From Arbacia lixula (taxonomy: Eukaryota > Echinodermata > Echinoidea > Arbacioida > Arbaciidae), in NCBI GenBank assembly GCA_963669155.1, contig OZ022597.1, positions 10,806,811 through 10,870,810 on the forward strand: 64,000 nt of DNA. The letters run 5' to 3'. Positions 44,270-54,795 of the stretch are shown here, piece by piece (position 1 is the first letter of the stretch; every line of letters starts with the position of its first letter). The notes beneath the pieces are model-generated. The model was given only the letters and a program-made list of their open reading frames with translations. It had not been told where the DNA came from and searched no databases. The position numbers and the translations under genes are program-made.

Positions 44270-44735
44270 TTTGTCCGCCATGTTGTTGCAGGCCCTTTGT
44301 TGAAAGTACTAAAGGGACGATGCGGCAGGACTCCTACAGTCATGGAAAATCCTGGAAAAAATTGTGGTAATGGAAAGTCAGGGAAAAGTCAGGGAATTTG
44401 GCAAATTTGTCATGGAAAGGGGATTCTGGTCATGGAATTGCATTGAATTTTGTGTGTAGGTGAAACGAGAATGGATCCTGGTCAGAAACAGCCCATATAA
44501 CTAATGATAATAGATGTACATGTCATAAGTAAGATAGTGGGTGGAACGGATTGCTGTGAGGGGAGGTGGAGGCCATCATAACGTGTCTGATTTTGGAAAC
44601 CGTGGAAAGCGGCAATTTAGTCATAGAAAAGTCATGGAATTCTGTTTTCAAATTTCTGTGGGAACCCTGCCTTGATATAGATTTGCCCACCATCTTGTCG
44701 TAGGTCCTTTGTTGAAAGTACTAAAGGTACCGTGC
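44270..44735. repeat. Direct repeat, about 65 bp, 420 bp apart
   Basis: Near 44270-44325 and 44690-44735 the strings GATTTGTCCGCCATGTTGTT / GATTTGCCCACCATCTTGTC and CCTTTGTTGAAAGTACTAAA recur. A block of GTCATGGAAAATCCTGGAAA-type repeats lies between them. No coding frame supports an exon here. Confidence 0.55.
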
Positions 44736-45209
44736 TGGTACCTTGCTAACAATTTCTACAACGGTAGCAAAGTGTATGGAGTGTTGAACCGACCGTGATG
44801 GTACACACACTTGCGTTACCGTCGTGATTTATAAGCGCTTTCGCTGTCTGTGAACGAAACGATGACACGAGCTGAAGGTAGACATACCATCTAAGGCCCT
44901 CTATCGTTGCCCTTATATGTCATCCTCACAAGTAATCACCATCAGTAATCAATCAAAATAAACAAATTGAAGAAAGCAATGAAGTAAAATAACTATAATT
45001 GAAAATTATAAACCATGACAAATCGACATTAAGTCAAAGATCGTTATTTTTTGGACAGATTTCAAGCAATTAAATCTATTGGATATGATTGATTCTAATC
45101 ACTCGCCAAGAGGACTTTTACTGAAATTTTTAGAAGGTTTCATTTTGATGGCACCAACACACAAACAGTACACACAACCTAAGCTCCAGATCGGCAGCTT
45201 CCCTCGTCT

Positions 45210-45692
45210 TAAAAGGATAGTTCACCCTGAAAATAAGTTTCTTTCAATTAAAGCAGAAACGTGAAAGAAACATGTTATTGAAGGTTTGTTAAATATGTCA
45301 AAGGATAAGGAAGTTATGATCTTATGAAGTTTTGATTTTGTGACGTCATGTGCAAGGTGCTGGCCCATATGTTGTGTACAATATATTTGAAAATGTCAAT
45401 TTTCTCCAAAGGATATGGATCATTTCACCAGTACACTAGATTAGAAACATGTTTTTACACACAGGCCTCTGTGCACAAAAGTTATTCCTTCATCTTATCA
45501 GAGGAAGATCAATTTATGGAATCATACAGCACACATTATGGGAGAGCACCTCGCACGTGATGTCACAAAATCAAAATTTCAAAAGATCATAACTGTCTTA
45601 TAGTTTGACAGACATCAAACCCTCGCAATTATGTATCATGGTTTTGCTTTCATTGAAACTAACTTAACTTTAGGGTGAACTATCCCTTTAAT
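45210..45692. mobile_element. MITE family C
   Basis: The left AAAAGGATAGTTCACCCTGA and the right AGGGTGAACTATCCCTTTAA are inverted. The interior TGTGACGTCATGTGCAAGGT is mirrored by CCTCGCACGTGATGTCACAA. Confidence 0.85.
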
Positions 45693-46205
45693 TAACACGA
45701 CAGAGCGGCTTCGGTGCGCACATGGGCAGATCAACACTTCTCTAGATTTACCGTACCATCGTGTTTGTGAAAACCCCCTAGCGTCAACTGACTGCACTAG
45801 ATTGTATTAACTTTGTTGAAAACAAATCGCTATGACATACTTGCAAGAGAAAGGCAACAGTGTGGAGTCTTGCCTTTTTACTTCCTATAAGCATCATTCC
45901 TGTATGTGTTGTTTGGTGAGATTGCCAAAGTTTTAGAGACTTCCGCAAATTGTGAAGACCTTTAGTTTGTGACATTAATGTAGATTGTGACATTAATTTT
46001 CTGAAATATGGATTTTAATGAGTTTACCTTGATTTATATTGTTTGAATTGATCCATGTGTATTGTTCTGTAAATACAAAGTTGTAGAGTATATATATTGA
46101 TGTATTTTCTCTTAGAGAGAGAGAGAGATATTATATGACCCATAATGATGATAAGGGTATATTTATATATGTAGTTCTATCCTGGGTGTGATGGTTGTGT
46201 TGTAG

Positions 46206-46274
46206 TGTGCGTCAGTACAAGAGAGTGCTGGCCAATGTGATGTCCAGTATCATGTAGGGACACATTTCAATAAA
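46206..46274 (+). CDS. Putative 3'-terminal exon of an unidentified gene
   Basis: After the acceptor-like GTTGTGTTGTAG, one frame reads VRQYKRVLANVMSSIM and a stop at 46255-46257. AATAAA lies 12 bases later (46269-46274), a typical distance for a very short 3' UTR. The entering phase would be 2, so it does not follow ARHGAP1 exon 10 (phase 0). No partner exon was found between 40640 and 46200. It may belong to a gene whose earlier exons are too short to recognise, or be chance. Confidence 0.3.
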
Positions 46275-47082
46275 GAAGTAAAACAAGTACTTGTATTTGC
46301 TTTTATTTTTTGTTGGCTGTATCTTGAATATCATATTATTTCTTAAATTGATTCTCTATTTGTTTTCAGTGGAACACATATATCAGGTCTGTCCAAGATT
46401 ATTTAAAAACTATTCCGTATTTTGGCTCCTCGATAGGCAAGACTGTGTTCTCTAGTGTTTGGTATGTTACTTGAGCAAATCGACGGAAATTCAAGTTGCG
46501 CCTCGGCCACAACACCACGGGACTTCTCCAGTCGCGCCCCATGGCTTTCCGCTAAAATGAAGGGGAAAAAAACAACTGGAAATAAATGTATCGGGTAGAT
46601 TTTTTGCGCGTCGCGCATTCACTGGGGATGAACCTATATCGAGACAGAGCTAGGCTCTATATCATTAAAGATGATATATTTCTCTTACCCTGACTGTCAC
46701 TGATCGATGTACGGGGAGTGGGGGGTATCATTAATTTTTCTCCAACTTGTCAAACTGCAAAACGCGATGCTGGTATGAGTGCAGTGGTAAACTATGTAGA
46801 GTGAACAATGCGCGTGTGCGCTCGGTGTACGTACGTGTCGCATCACTCAGTGTAAGCCGCTTTCTTTCCAATATTATCAATTATTTTGCCAATCGTCGAT
46901 GTATGATGTAAAACAATTATATGGGCTGCTGTGATAAAGCCTCGGGTAATAGTAATTTCCATCCTACTTCGGTAATAGATTTACCATGCCACAACAACCC
47001 ATAGCTTAGTTGTACATGGTTTGAGGGATAAACCTAGTTTATTTTTAAAGAAAATTAAAATCTTAGAATCGTGTATTGAGCA

Positions 47083-47253
47083 AATAATCAACGTCGGTGA
47101 AGGTAATGGGACGAAATATCACTTCCGAGGCGATCTGGATGTAGCTATCTTTCCGAAGCTCTTAGCTGAGGAAAGATAGCGTATACATTCAGATCGCCGA
47201 GGAAGTGATAGTTTGTCTCATTGCCTGAAATCAAAAGTTGATTATTTGCTTTA
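47083..47253. mobile_element. MITE family D, present only in duplication copy 1
   Basis: The ends GAGCAAATAATCAACGTCGG and AAAGTTGATTATTTGC match the copy at 35987-36158. The corresponding site in copy 2 (after 56310) lacks it, so insertion or loss followed the duplication. Confidence 0.75.
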
Positions 47254-47279
47254 TTTGCAAAAATTTAACTATATAGGAC

Positions 47280-47405
47280 CTATGTGATAGAGTACGCGCG
47301 ACCCCGTTGGCTAAGATTATGGTGCACGCGCAACCCCAATGTCCCAGCTAAGATTAGTGTGAGGGTGTAGGTTGGGGATAACTCGGGTGGCTGTCGCAAA
47401 GGGAA

Positions 47406-47470
<65 letters not shown>

Positions 47471-48200
47471 CTTACAATATGATATTACGTTTTGCTGGGA
47501 TTTTGATTGACTGATAAAGAAACATTTCACTAACAGAATCTACATGAAATTTCAACAAAAATCAACTAGGAAAATAGGACTTGTTAAAAGGCTACGTGTA
47601 ACTAGTGACGTCACGCATGAAAGGCAGGAATAAAAGCATGACGAGGTGGACTCTGGACTCGTGTACAGGAAGTCGACCAACCGAGTCATAATGCGAAGAG
47701 AAAGAACGCCATTTTTATGAAACATATATCATAATACGTGCTGTATTATACTACGCTGTATCAGGGAGGTAGATACACGCGCAACCCCAATGTCCTAGGA
47801 TTAGTATGAGGGTGTAGGTTGGGGATAACTCGGGTGGCTGTTGCAAAGGCAACTCTTTCTTGGCTTACAATTTGATATTACTTTTTGCTGGGATTTCGAT
47901 TGATTGATTTTCATATTAAGAAACACTTTCCTAGCAGAATCAACAAGAAATTTCAACAAAAATACATCTTACAAAAATGGGACTTGTTAAAAGGCTATAC
48001 TGTATGTGTTACTAGTGACGTCACGCATGGAAGGCAGGAATAGAAACATGACGAGGTGTATTCTGGACTCGTGTACAGGAAGTCGACCAACCGAGTCATA
48101 ACGCGAGGAGAAAGGAAACCATTATAAAAGAGCAGGTACATGTATCATGATACGTGCAGTACTATACTACGCTGTATCAGGGAGTTAAATACAGGTTGTA
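47280..48200 (+). promoter_or_regulatory. Tandemly doubled TRIM promoter region, CRE motifs and TATA box (copy 1)
   Basis: Two related units (about 47280-47720 and 47760-48190) share CGCGCAACCCCAATGTCC, GGTTGGGGATAACTCGGGTG, GTGACGTCAC (47605-47614 and 48015-48024), ACTCGTGTACAGGAAGTCGA and the CTGTATCAGGGAG end. The second unit ends with TATAAAAG (48123-48130). GTGACGTCAC is the palindromic CRE bound by CREB/ATF factors (known motif). Transcription start is inferred about 30 bp past the TATA box. Confidence 0.55.
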
Positions 48201-48527
48201 AATTGTTGAAGCACAGGGAAATGGCTGGTGCTATCATTTGAGCTGGCTTCTAGTAGATTGACACGACATCGACTTCGTTTGACTAAAACTGTTGTGGCCA
48301 AAAGATTTCAACAGAGACGGAATTTGTATTGGTCTTCTTTCAAAGACATGCAGTAGCTGTCAGTGCCGGGGATTGGAACGATACCCGTTTTTTGTACTGA
48401 ACGGCCGCCGGACAATTCAGTGAAATTTAACCAAGGTTGAAGAACGCCTTACAAAAACGTGGGCTTACAATCCCCTTTTTCGGAAGTTTAAACTCAAAAC
48501 AGCTTTGTTTCTTTTCAGCTGATCAAG
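48155..48527 (+). other. Probable 5' non-coding exon of TRIM copy 1
   Basis: From the inferred start after the TATA box to GATCAAG|GTAAGA, a strong donor at 48528. The matching acceptor TTTTCGTTTCAG lies at 49899-49910, just before the TRIM start. Both sites are conserved in copy 2 (donor after 57619). The 5' boundary is approximate. Confidence 0.55.
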
Positions 48528-48599
48528 GTAAGATCAATCGACGGCTCCTTTTTTGATAGAAAACGTATATACATATATACTATATAAAGACGATCATAG

Positions 48600-48990
48600 C
48601 GACATGGTTTCGCCATTGCTGAGATAGGGTGAGGAGGGCATAGATAGGGAGAGAAATGAGAGAGGGAGGGGCTGAGAGAGATTAAAAGATGGGGTAGAGA
48701 ATATCAGTGAGATGAGGAGAGAGGGAGAGACGTGGAGGAGATAGAGAGACGGAGGGAGGAAGAGACGAGAAAAGAGCGAGATAAATCGACGGTGATAGAG
48801 GGGATCGAGTGAATGGGGTGAGAGGGGAGGGTGGAGGGGAGGGAGGAGGGGAGGGTGCTGGGGAGGGAGGAGGGGAGGGAGGAGGGGAGGGTGGTGGGGA
48901 GGGAGGAGGGGAGGGGTAGTGGAGGAAGGAGAGGGTAGGGGATCGAGGGGGGGAGGAGAGGGGACAAGCGGGGGGACAAGAGACCGGCCA
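48600..48990. repeat. Purine-rich GGGAGGAGGGG minisatellite
   Basis: In the TRIM intron. 48815-48960 consists of GGGGAGGG(T/A)GG units with many runs of three or more G on the plus strand, so it can form G-quadruplexes. Copy 2 has a much shorter version (57895-57970). Confidence 0.85.
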
Positions 48991-49919
48991 CGCTATGCGC
49001 GATGGTGCGCCATATCAAATCCTTTGACGCCATAAAAAAGACCCATTATTGAAGAGCACGGCCGTGCGCATTGCGCGCGCGCGCGCAGGTAAGTACGTTT
49101 GCATGCAAAGTGAGTCGATGAGCCAGACTTTGCCATTGGCTTGTGGTCTGATAACTATTTCTTTAACGATAGAAGTCGAACACAATTTTTAACCTATCAA
49201 CATCATTAATGGAAAGCGAAGGAAAAATTGCAAGATGACTCGATTGGGACTATAAGCTGATCGATATTAATTCAATTCAATTATTTACATAATGTTTATA
49301 TTAAAGAGAAAACAAAACATCCACACACACAAAAAAATCACAAACACACAGTCATAGATCAGCACATCCACACATGCATTCTAGAAAGTAATTGCATGTA
49401 TGTATTTGAAATCGGTCATGTTATGCTTACCAAAAGAGTGGGAAGATTTGTGTATTTCATTCATGTTTTTGCTCAGAAAGGGCTCTGTTTGACCTCCAAA
49501 CACGAATGCAATTGACATATTTGCATTACCTCCAAATAAGATATGTAAACAACTCAATATCATCCTCATCACATCAGTAGAACTTAAGATGAAAGTTAGT
49601 ACTTTGTTCACAAATGACAAAAATGTGCACACAGTATTATATTTTAAGTGGCGTACGCGCGCGCGAGGAAATCAAGCGTGGGCCGGCATAGCAGTGCGAA
49701 GAAAACTAATTAAGAAAAAGCACATATACCTTCAACAATTAGTGATGTTGTAGAATTTCCATTTCAAGATTTTATGGCGGGAGGGGTTGAGGGGGAGGTT
49801 GCTTTTTATCCCAAAATAACACTCACGTTTTCTTGTTTATCCACATCATGATGTGTGCAAGTAGTATGTTTATATTCTGTATTTTCTCTCTTTTTCTTCT
49901 TTTCGTTTCAGAATACAAA

Positions 49920-52175
49920 ATGGCGAGTAAACAGGTAATAGACACGACAACGTTGGAATGTTCTCTGTGCCTCCAGATTATGACAGAACCCAAGCTGCTG
50001 AAATGCTCTCACACCTTTTGCAAGAAGTGTTTAGTCAAGTACAGTGATTCACAAGGTGGGGTGAGCCAAATACCATGTCCGCTCTGTCGAGAACTAACTC
50101 CTTTGGAGGAAGGCGGCGTCTCGGAGCTTCAGACGAACATTCCCCTGAAATCCGTGATTGAAGAGGTTACATCGTGCGTCACGATATGTACCATGTGTGA
50201 TCAGGAGAGCCAATCTCCAGCGGTGCGTTTCTGTGAGGAATGTTGTGACTTCATGTGCGAAGCGTGCCTGGGTGATCACGGAACATTCAAGAAGACAGCG
50301 CGTCACGAGACAATCACCGTAGAGGACGCTGTCAATGTGAAGTTCAAGGTCAAACGCAAATGTGCAAAACATCCGCAAGAAGAAAAAGAATGGATGTGCT
50401 CGACATGCAATGAAACGGTATGTTTCAAGTGCCGTATGCTTGATCACAGTGGGCCAGATCATGAGATTGAAGATGTTGCAAAGTACAGGAAGGCGCTGAC
50501 AGATAACATTAAATCTCTTCAAATCGAGGTAGACGCTGCCCGCAATTCAATCGGAGGTGAGATGCACGAAATAGAAAACGACGAACTGACAATAGTTGAC
50601 CCGCCTGTTGACAAGATTATAATGACAATAAATGAAGCGTATAATGAAAATATGCAAAAGTTCAAGGAGAGGCGATGTGAGCTCATTAAAGAATGTAACA
50701 TTGTGAGGGACGAAATCAAAGGACAACTGCGCCAAATAAGAGACAAACAAGCCTCGAAATTAGGATGCATCAACAGTGCTAACGACTTGATCGAGACTGG
50801 GTTAGAACATTTGATAGAGGGACACGCACGGTCTGTCCACGATAATGTCTGTGGTAGACTACGCGATGTGTTAGCTAGCATCAATGGGGAAGATTTGAAG
50901 AGGGCGAAAGAGGTTGCGCGCCGGGCTGAACGTCTAACTTTCACTCGACACAAACTTGATCATGAGCACATTCTGGGTGAGGTCAGTGTGGAAGAAGGAG
51001 AGACCAGTCAAAACCAGGGTTTGCTTAGCCAAAATCAAGGTGCATCGAGCCTAAATCAAGCTGCACCAAGCCAAAACCAAGGTGCGCCAAGCCAAAACCA
51101 AGGTGTGCCTAGCAAAAACCAAGGTACGCCTAGCCAAAACAAAGGTACGCCTAGCCAAAACAAAGGTACGCCTAGCCAAAACAAAGGTACGCCCAGCCAA
51201 AACAAAGGTACGCCCAGCCAAAACAAAGGTACGCCCAGCCAAAAGCTTAAACAATTCGGGATTCGTGCTGGTATCTTTCCTCGGGCGGAACCTCCGAGCC
51301 AGATTGAGCCAATCGCAAGCATCGACCAGAGTGGGCAGAGCCCCGCTCAGGGTCAGCCGACATCTAACCAGCCTAACAGCTGGGTCCTGTGCCATCAGCG
51401 AGGCTTTCTCCACTTCTCCAACTCCAACAGTGTCCCACAGAGCATGGTGGCTACTCATGACGGCAGGATGGCAGTGGCCATGGTAGGGCAGTGGGGTAGC
51501 CAAGGCGGTGGGGTAGAGGTGTTTGGTATGAGTAGGTCACAGGGAGTAAAGCTACAGGGGGTTCAAGTTCTCGGTGTATCTGTCTTGCGCGATGGGCGCT
51601 GTGTAGTCCGTGACTCTGATGGCAAGATATCTCTCTACTCGAGGCAGTGGAAGAAACTTGACGCTGTATTTCAAGGGGTGGATGGTACATCCGGTGGTAT
51701 GTGCGTCGATAGAAACGATCGCATATATGTCGGGTGTGGTGCTGCCAGGGTGGTGCGCGTGTTTACACCAGAGGGTGGGGCACCAGTCAAAGAGATCCCT
51801 TGTCATGGCTACAAACCATGGATCGTCTGCACCATGAATCACAGTGAGATGCTGGTAGTGAGTGATCACTCATCAGTCAGAGTGATGGATGGAGAGGGGA
51901 AGGTGATGTATGACATCAAGGGTGAGGGTTTCGATGCGCGCGTTGTTGTGCTGCGCGATGACAACATCCTGATTGGATGGTGGAAGGCTTATCAGCTGAA
52001 TGTCCATCTGTACACGAATCAGCTGAGGCTCGTCAGGAGAGTCTTCGCTTATTGGAATGCCTTTCGAAGTATTAGTGATATCATGGAATTTTCGACAGGG
52101 CAAATCGCTGTATGTGGCGAGTCTAAACTGCTGATCCTCCATAAGACAGAGCACTCGCCTGTTCAGAGTACATAA
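49920..52175 (+). CDS. TRIM protein (RING, two B-boxes, coiled coil, propeller-like C-terminus), intact copy
   Basis: 751 residues, single coding exon, start MASKQVIDT just after the acceptor at 49910. Likely an E3 ubiquitin ligase. The RING is at C14, C17, C29, H31, C34, C37, C53, C56. B-box 1 is at C90, C93, C105, C108, C113, C116, H120, H129. B-box 2 is at C148, H151, C160, C163, C168, C171, H176, H181. The predicted coiled coil is about 190-340. About 12 heptads of (A/T)PSQN(Q/K)G cover residues 362-440. The C-terminus (about 470-735) has six motifs such as VVRDSDGKISLYSRQ and MCVDRNDRIYVGCGAARVVR, like NHL-type propeller blades. This fits the TRIM2/3/56-like groups that are expanded in marine deuterostomes (family knowledge). 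No orthologue can be named. Methionines upstream in the same frame (from 49833) fall before the acceptor and were rejected. Confidence 0.9.
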   Translation: MASKQVIDTTTLECSLCLQIMTEPKLLKCSHTFCKKCLVKYSDSQGGVSQIPCPLCRELTPLEEGGVSELQTNIPLKSVIEEVTSCVTICTMCDQESQSPAVRFCEECCDFMCEACLGDHGTFKKTARHETITVEDAVNVKFKVKRKCAKHPQEEKEWMCSTCNETVCFKCRMLDHSGPDHEIEDVAKYRKALTDNIKSLQIEVDAARNSIGGEMHEIENDELTIVDPPVDKIIMTINEAYNENMQKFKERRCELIKECNIVRDEIKGQLRQIRDKQASKLGCINSANDLIETGLEHLIEGHARSVHDNVCGRLRDVLASINGEDLKRAKEVARRAERLTFTRHKLDHEHILGEVSVEEGETSQNQGLLSQNQGASSLNQAAPSQNQGAPSQNQGVPSKNQGTPSQNKGTPSQNKGTPSQNKGTPSQNKGTPSQNKGTPSQKLKQFGIRAGIFPRAEPPSQIEPIASIDQSGQSPAQGQPTSNQPNSWVLCHQRGFLHFSNSNSVPQSMVATHDGRMAVAMVGQWGSQGGGVEVFGMSRSQGVKLQGVQVLGVSVLRDGRCVVRDSDGKISLYSRQWKKLDAVFQGVDGTSGGMCVDRNDRIYVGCGAARVVRVFTPEGGAPVKEIPCHGYKPWIVCTMNHSEMLVVSDHSSVRVMDGEGKVMYDIKGEGFDARVVVLRDDNILIGWWKAYQLNVHLYTNQLRLVRRVFAYWNAFRSISDIMEFSTGQIAVCGESKLLILHKTEHSPVQST
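51003..51243 (+). repeat. 21-bp coding minisatellite in TRIM copy 1 (about 12 units)
   Basis: In-frame units ACGCCCAGCCAAAACAAAGG-like encode TPSQNKG; earlier units are more diverged (LLSQNQG, ASSLNQA, VPSKNQG). The last six are nearly identical, which indicates recent expansion at the 3' end. Confidence 0.9.
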
Positions 52176-52624
52176 ATCCTCTGTGACCAGCTCTAAGCCA
52201 ATCAAATTACAGAGTCCCTCAACGTATCCTATGAATAGAGTAATGATAAGGATACTCGTGCGCAGTAGAAAAATTTGTGACCAGTTGTTTCCTAGCAATG
52301 CCAGATCTACGTGCAGTTTTCTCACTTCATATGAAGTTCCTAGTGTGTGTTTTAAATGACCGTTTAAAGGAACTTTTTAATAATATTAGTATTATTATGC
52401 GGTGATACTGAAACAGCATTATCATTATTCTATGTAAAATTTGAGTCATATTTCAACATCAATATTCTTTAAAAAAAAAAAAACAAATTTGAGAGGAGAC
52501 TAAAAAAACCTCAAAATCTGAATTATATAAATGAAAGGAAACATTGTAATAAGTCTTCAAGAACATGGTGAGCACAACTGCGTTCATATTTGTTATAATA
52601 ACACATATCGAAAATGATAATAAT

Positions 52625-52915
52625 ATTTAGAAACTGGTAAAACTTTCGGTAACACCATGTGGTTGTACTCTTTAAAGATACTTGACCCACTTATGGGGTG
52701 AAGAAAGGAGAAGAGGAGAGATGACTGTTTTATAACACTTACACAAGATTATTTTAGCTGTCGATGTTTTAAACCGAAAATAAATGGGATGAAATGGAAG
52801 TAGAAGGAGAGGGTGTTGATGAGAGAAAAGGGGAAGAAAGTAGAGAGGCAAAGTGTGGAGAAACTATAGGTTGCTATAGAAACCTCTAGTTGCAAAACTT
52901 ACTATAATATCTCCA
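52625..52915 (-). mobile_element. Penelope 3'-tail fragment (duplication copy 1)
   Basis: Contains AAAACTTTCGGTAACACCAT, CCACTTATGGGGTGAAGAAA, AACACTTACACAAGATTATT and TTTTAAACCGAAAATAAATG, all found in order in 29630-29850 of the young element. It is more diverged, so it is an older, heavily truncated relative. Confidence 0.8.
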
Positions 52916-52959
52916 TCCTACTAATCACGTTAATCTTGCACTAATGCAGTTCTTTGACG

Positions 52960-53520
52960 GAGTATAAGATGTTTTGGCTAACAATAAGCATATGATTGGT
53001 ATATTTATTGATCTTAGCAAGGGTTTGATACTCTTAACAATAATATTTTATTATGGAACCTACAACATTATTGCATTCTGGATATTGCACTGTTGATGTT
53101 TGATTATTACTCATCACAAAGACAACCATTCGTTTCTTTTGACTCAACTCAGTCAAACACATTACCCACAATAGGCGGAGTTCTGCAAAGCTCAGTATCA
53201 GGCTCGTAATTATTCTTGATTGATGTTTAATTATATTTCAAATGCGTCCCCTGCGTTATAGTATATTATTTTTCCTGATAATGTGAATGTTTTTGTTTTC
53301 ACCATAATTGTAATCCCTTGATTACTATTTGGTTTTACGAATAACCGAAATTATCCACATGGTTCAAAAGTAAAATGATGTTCCTCAATCTAAGCCTAAC
53401 GAACTTCATTTACTTTAAAGATAGTAAGAAAACTGTTCTGGCTAACTTTGATTTCATTGACGGTAATTCGATTGAATGAACTAGAATTACTACATTTCCT
53501 GGTAATACAGGCCCTATATC
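52960..53520 (+). pseudogene. LINE reverse transcriptase remnant (duplication copy 1)
   Basis: Translation shows IGIFIDLSKG then DTL, a GGVLQ-S-SG block near 53170-53200, and degenerate F-x-D-N near 53270. These are the RT motifs of LINE elements (FIDLSKAFDTL; GVPQGSVLGPLLF; YADD). Frameshifts are present. Downstream KTNFIHFKD-like residues follow. It is a dead fragment shared with copy 2. Confidence 0.6.
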
Positions 53521-54019
53521 AATGTGTCAGAAAAAGCAATTCGATTATGTTGTTATACCTCACAATACAGGGATCCCATATACCCACATTTTCGTCAGCT
53601 TAAATCATCAGATTAATGATATCAATTTCCAACAAAAAACTTTTTTTATGTTTCACCTCAATTCAGACCTTTTACCCCAAACATCAAATACAATATGTCA
53701 AGCTTATTCGCAAGTTCATCCATACTGAACTAGACAATCAACCAACCCAAGGAGTGCACTTTCGTATACCTCAAGTAGACACTCTGGCCCTCATACTCGG
53801 AATTCCCTCCCCACCGAAATGAAAATGATATACATGTACTTTTTATGGAAAGCTGTAAAGTTTCACCTCCTCAATCAAACTCTTTATGATTGTACGTTAG
53901 TATGCCCAGATAATACATGTAATTGTATTATTGTGTTGATCTCCCACGGCTTGCAACGACAATGCTGTCGCCTGCAAAATTGCTCTCATGTAAAATAATA
54001 ATATAAAGCAGTTGGAGTG

Positions 54020-54026
54020 GGAGACA

Positions 54027-54064
<38 letters not shown>

Positions 54065-54075
54065 TCTTTCCCTCT
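54020..54075. repeat. CT simple repeat
   Basis: (CT)n, with a matching tract in duplication copy 2 at about 63250-63290. Confidence 0.9.
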
Positions 54076-54795
54076 TTCTATTCCTTACTCTATCCTGTAC
54101 ATACTGTGATAAGTATAAAGGTTTTTCATACTTTCAGGTTTCGGCTTATTATAAAAACCCTTCTGCTTGATTTACATTAATTTTGTACTATGGTACTATG
54201 GAGTATTTGATATACTTTGGGCTTTCATTCCGTCAAGCTTCGGCTTATGAATAGCCCGTTATTTGGATTTCATTCATTTTGTTATATTAGTTATCTTAAA
54301 TATCCATGTACGATCTAACATATGTATCTATATTTTTATTCTCAGTTGATGTATAGGAAATCAAGCAGAAAAGAAAAAGGTCAAATCAAATCAAGCCGAA
54401 TATGAAAGAGGAGATTTGTTTTAAAAAAAAATATATCCTTGTCAAAATGTCGCTCTGTGAAAATTGTACAGGTATACCTCTTAAACACTGTATGGGCGGC
54501 GCATATTATTCACGTAACATCAGTGCGTGTAAGCCTTGCTTGTAACAATTGTTTTGATATAAATTTGATTTTACGTTACACTAAAAGGAAATTAGTCACA
54601 AGCGGATTTACTGATGATAAAGCTACAAGAAAAATTATCATCAGTCTATTAATAGGCAATGCATCTTATTTAGGGATCTTGGGAAACAAATTGTACATGA
54701 TGTAGATATAAACCAGATAAAAGAAATGTACAATATCATGTATATTCGTATAGAGCTGTAATACCTTGTTAATATGAAAAGCTATTATATTAATT

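Larger units (their letters stand above)
40961..47027. other. Intergenic region, 6 kb, mostly without recognised genes
   Basis: AT-rich sequence holding the remnant at 41401-41780, the hairpin near 42888, the direct repeat at 44270-44735, a family C MITE and the putative terminal exon. The rest (for example 41790-42850, 43250-44220, 46300-47020) shows no domain, RNA gene or strong repeat that I could see. Confidence 0.55.
47028..54795 (+). repeat. Segmental duplication, copy 1 (TRIM locus)
   Basis: From GAGGGATAAACCTAGTTTAT at 47028 to about CTGTAATACCTTGTTAATAT at 54775, the sequence matches 56257-64000. Corresponding TRIM start codons are 9,027 bp apart. It includes promoter, non-coding exon, intron, TRIM coding exon, a Penelope tail fragment and a LINE remnant. 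The match is close in the coding region and looser in the flanks. Confidence 0.93.

Noticed and set aside
44270-44740. Possible duplicated exon after TTGTTGCAG / TTGTCGTAG
   Set aside because: No frame stays open consistently in both copies, there is no donor at a matching place, and the surroundings are GTCATGGAAAAT-type repeats.
49833-49919. N-terminal hydrophobic extension of TRIM copy 1
   Set aside because: It lies upstream of a strong conserved acceptor (TTTTCGTTTCAG). Copy 2 has the same acceptor, and a signal-like segment would be out of place before a RING domain.
54447-54545. 32-residue cysteine-rich micropeptide with a counterpart at 63673-63771
   Set aside because: Comparing the two copies, every codon difference I found changes the amino acid (including one Cys to Arg) and none is synonymous. 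That argues against constraint on the peptide.
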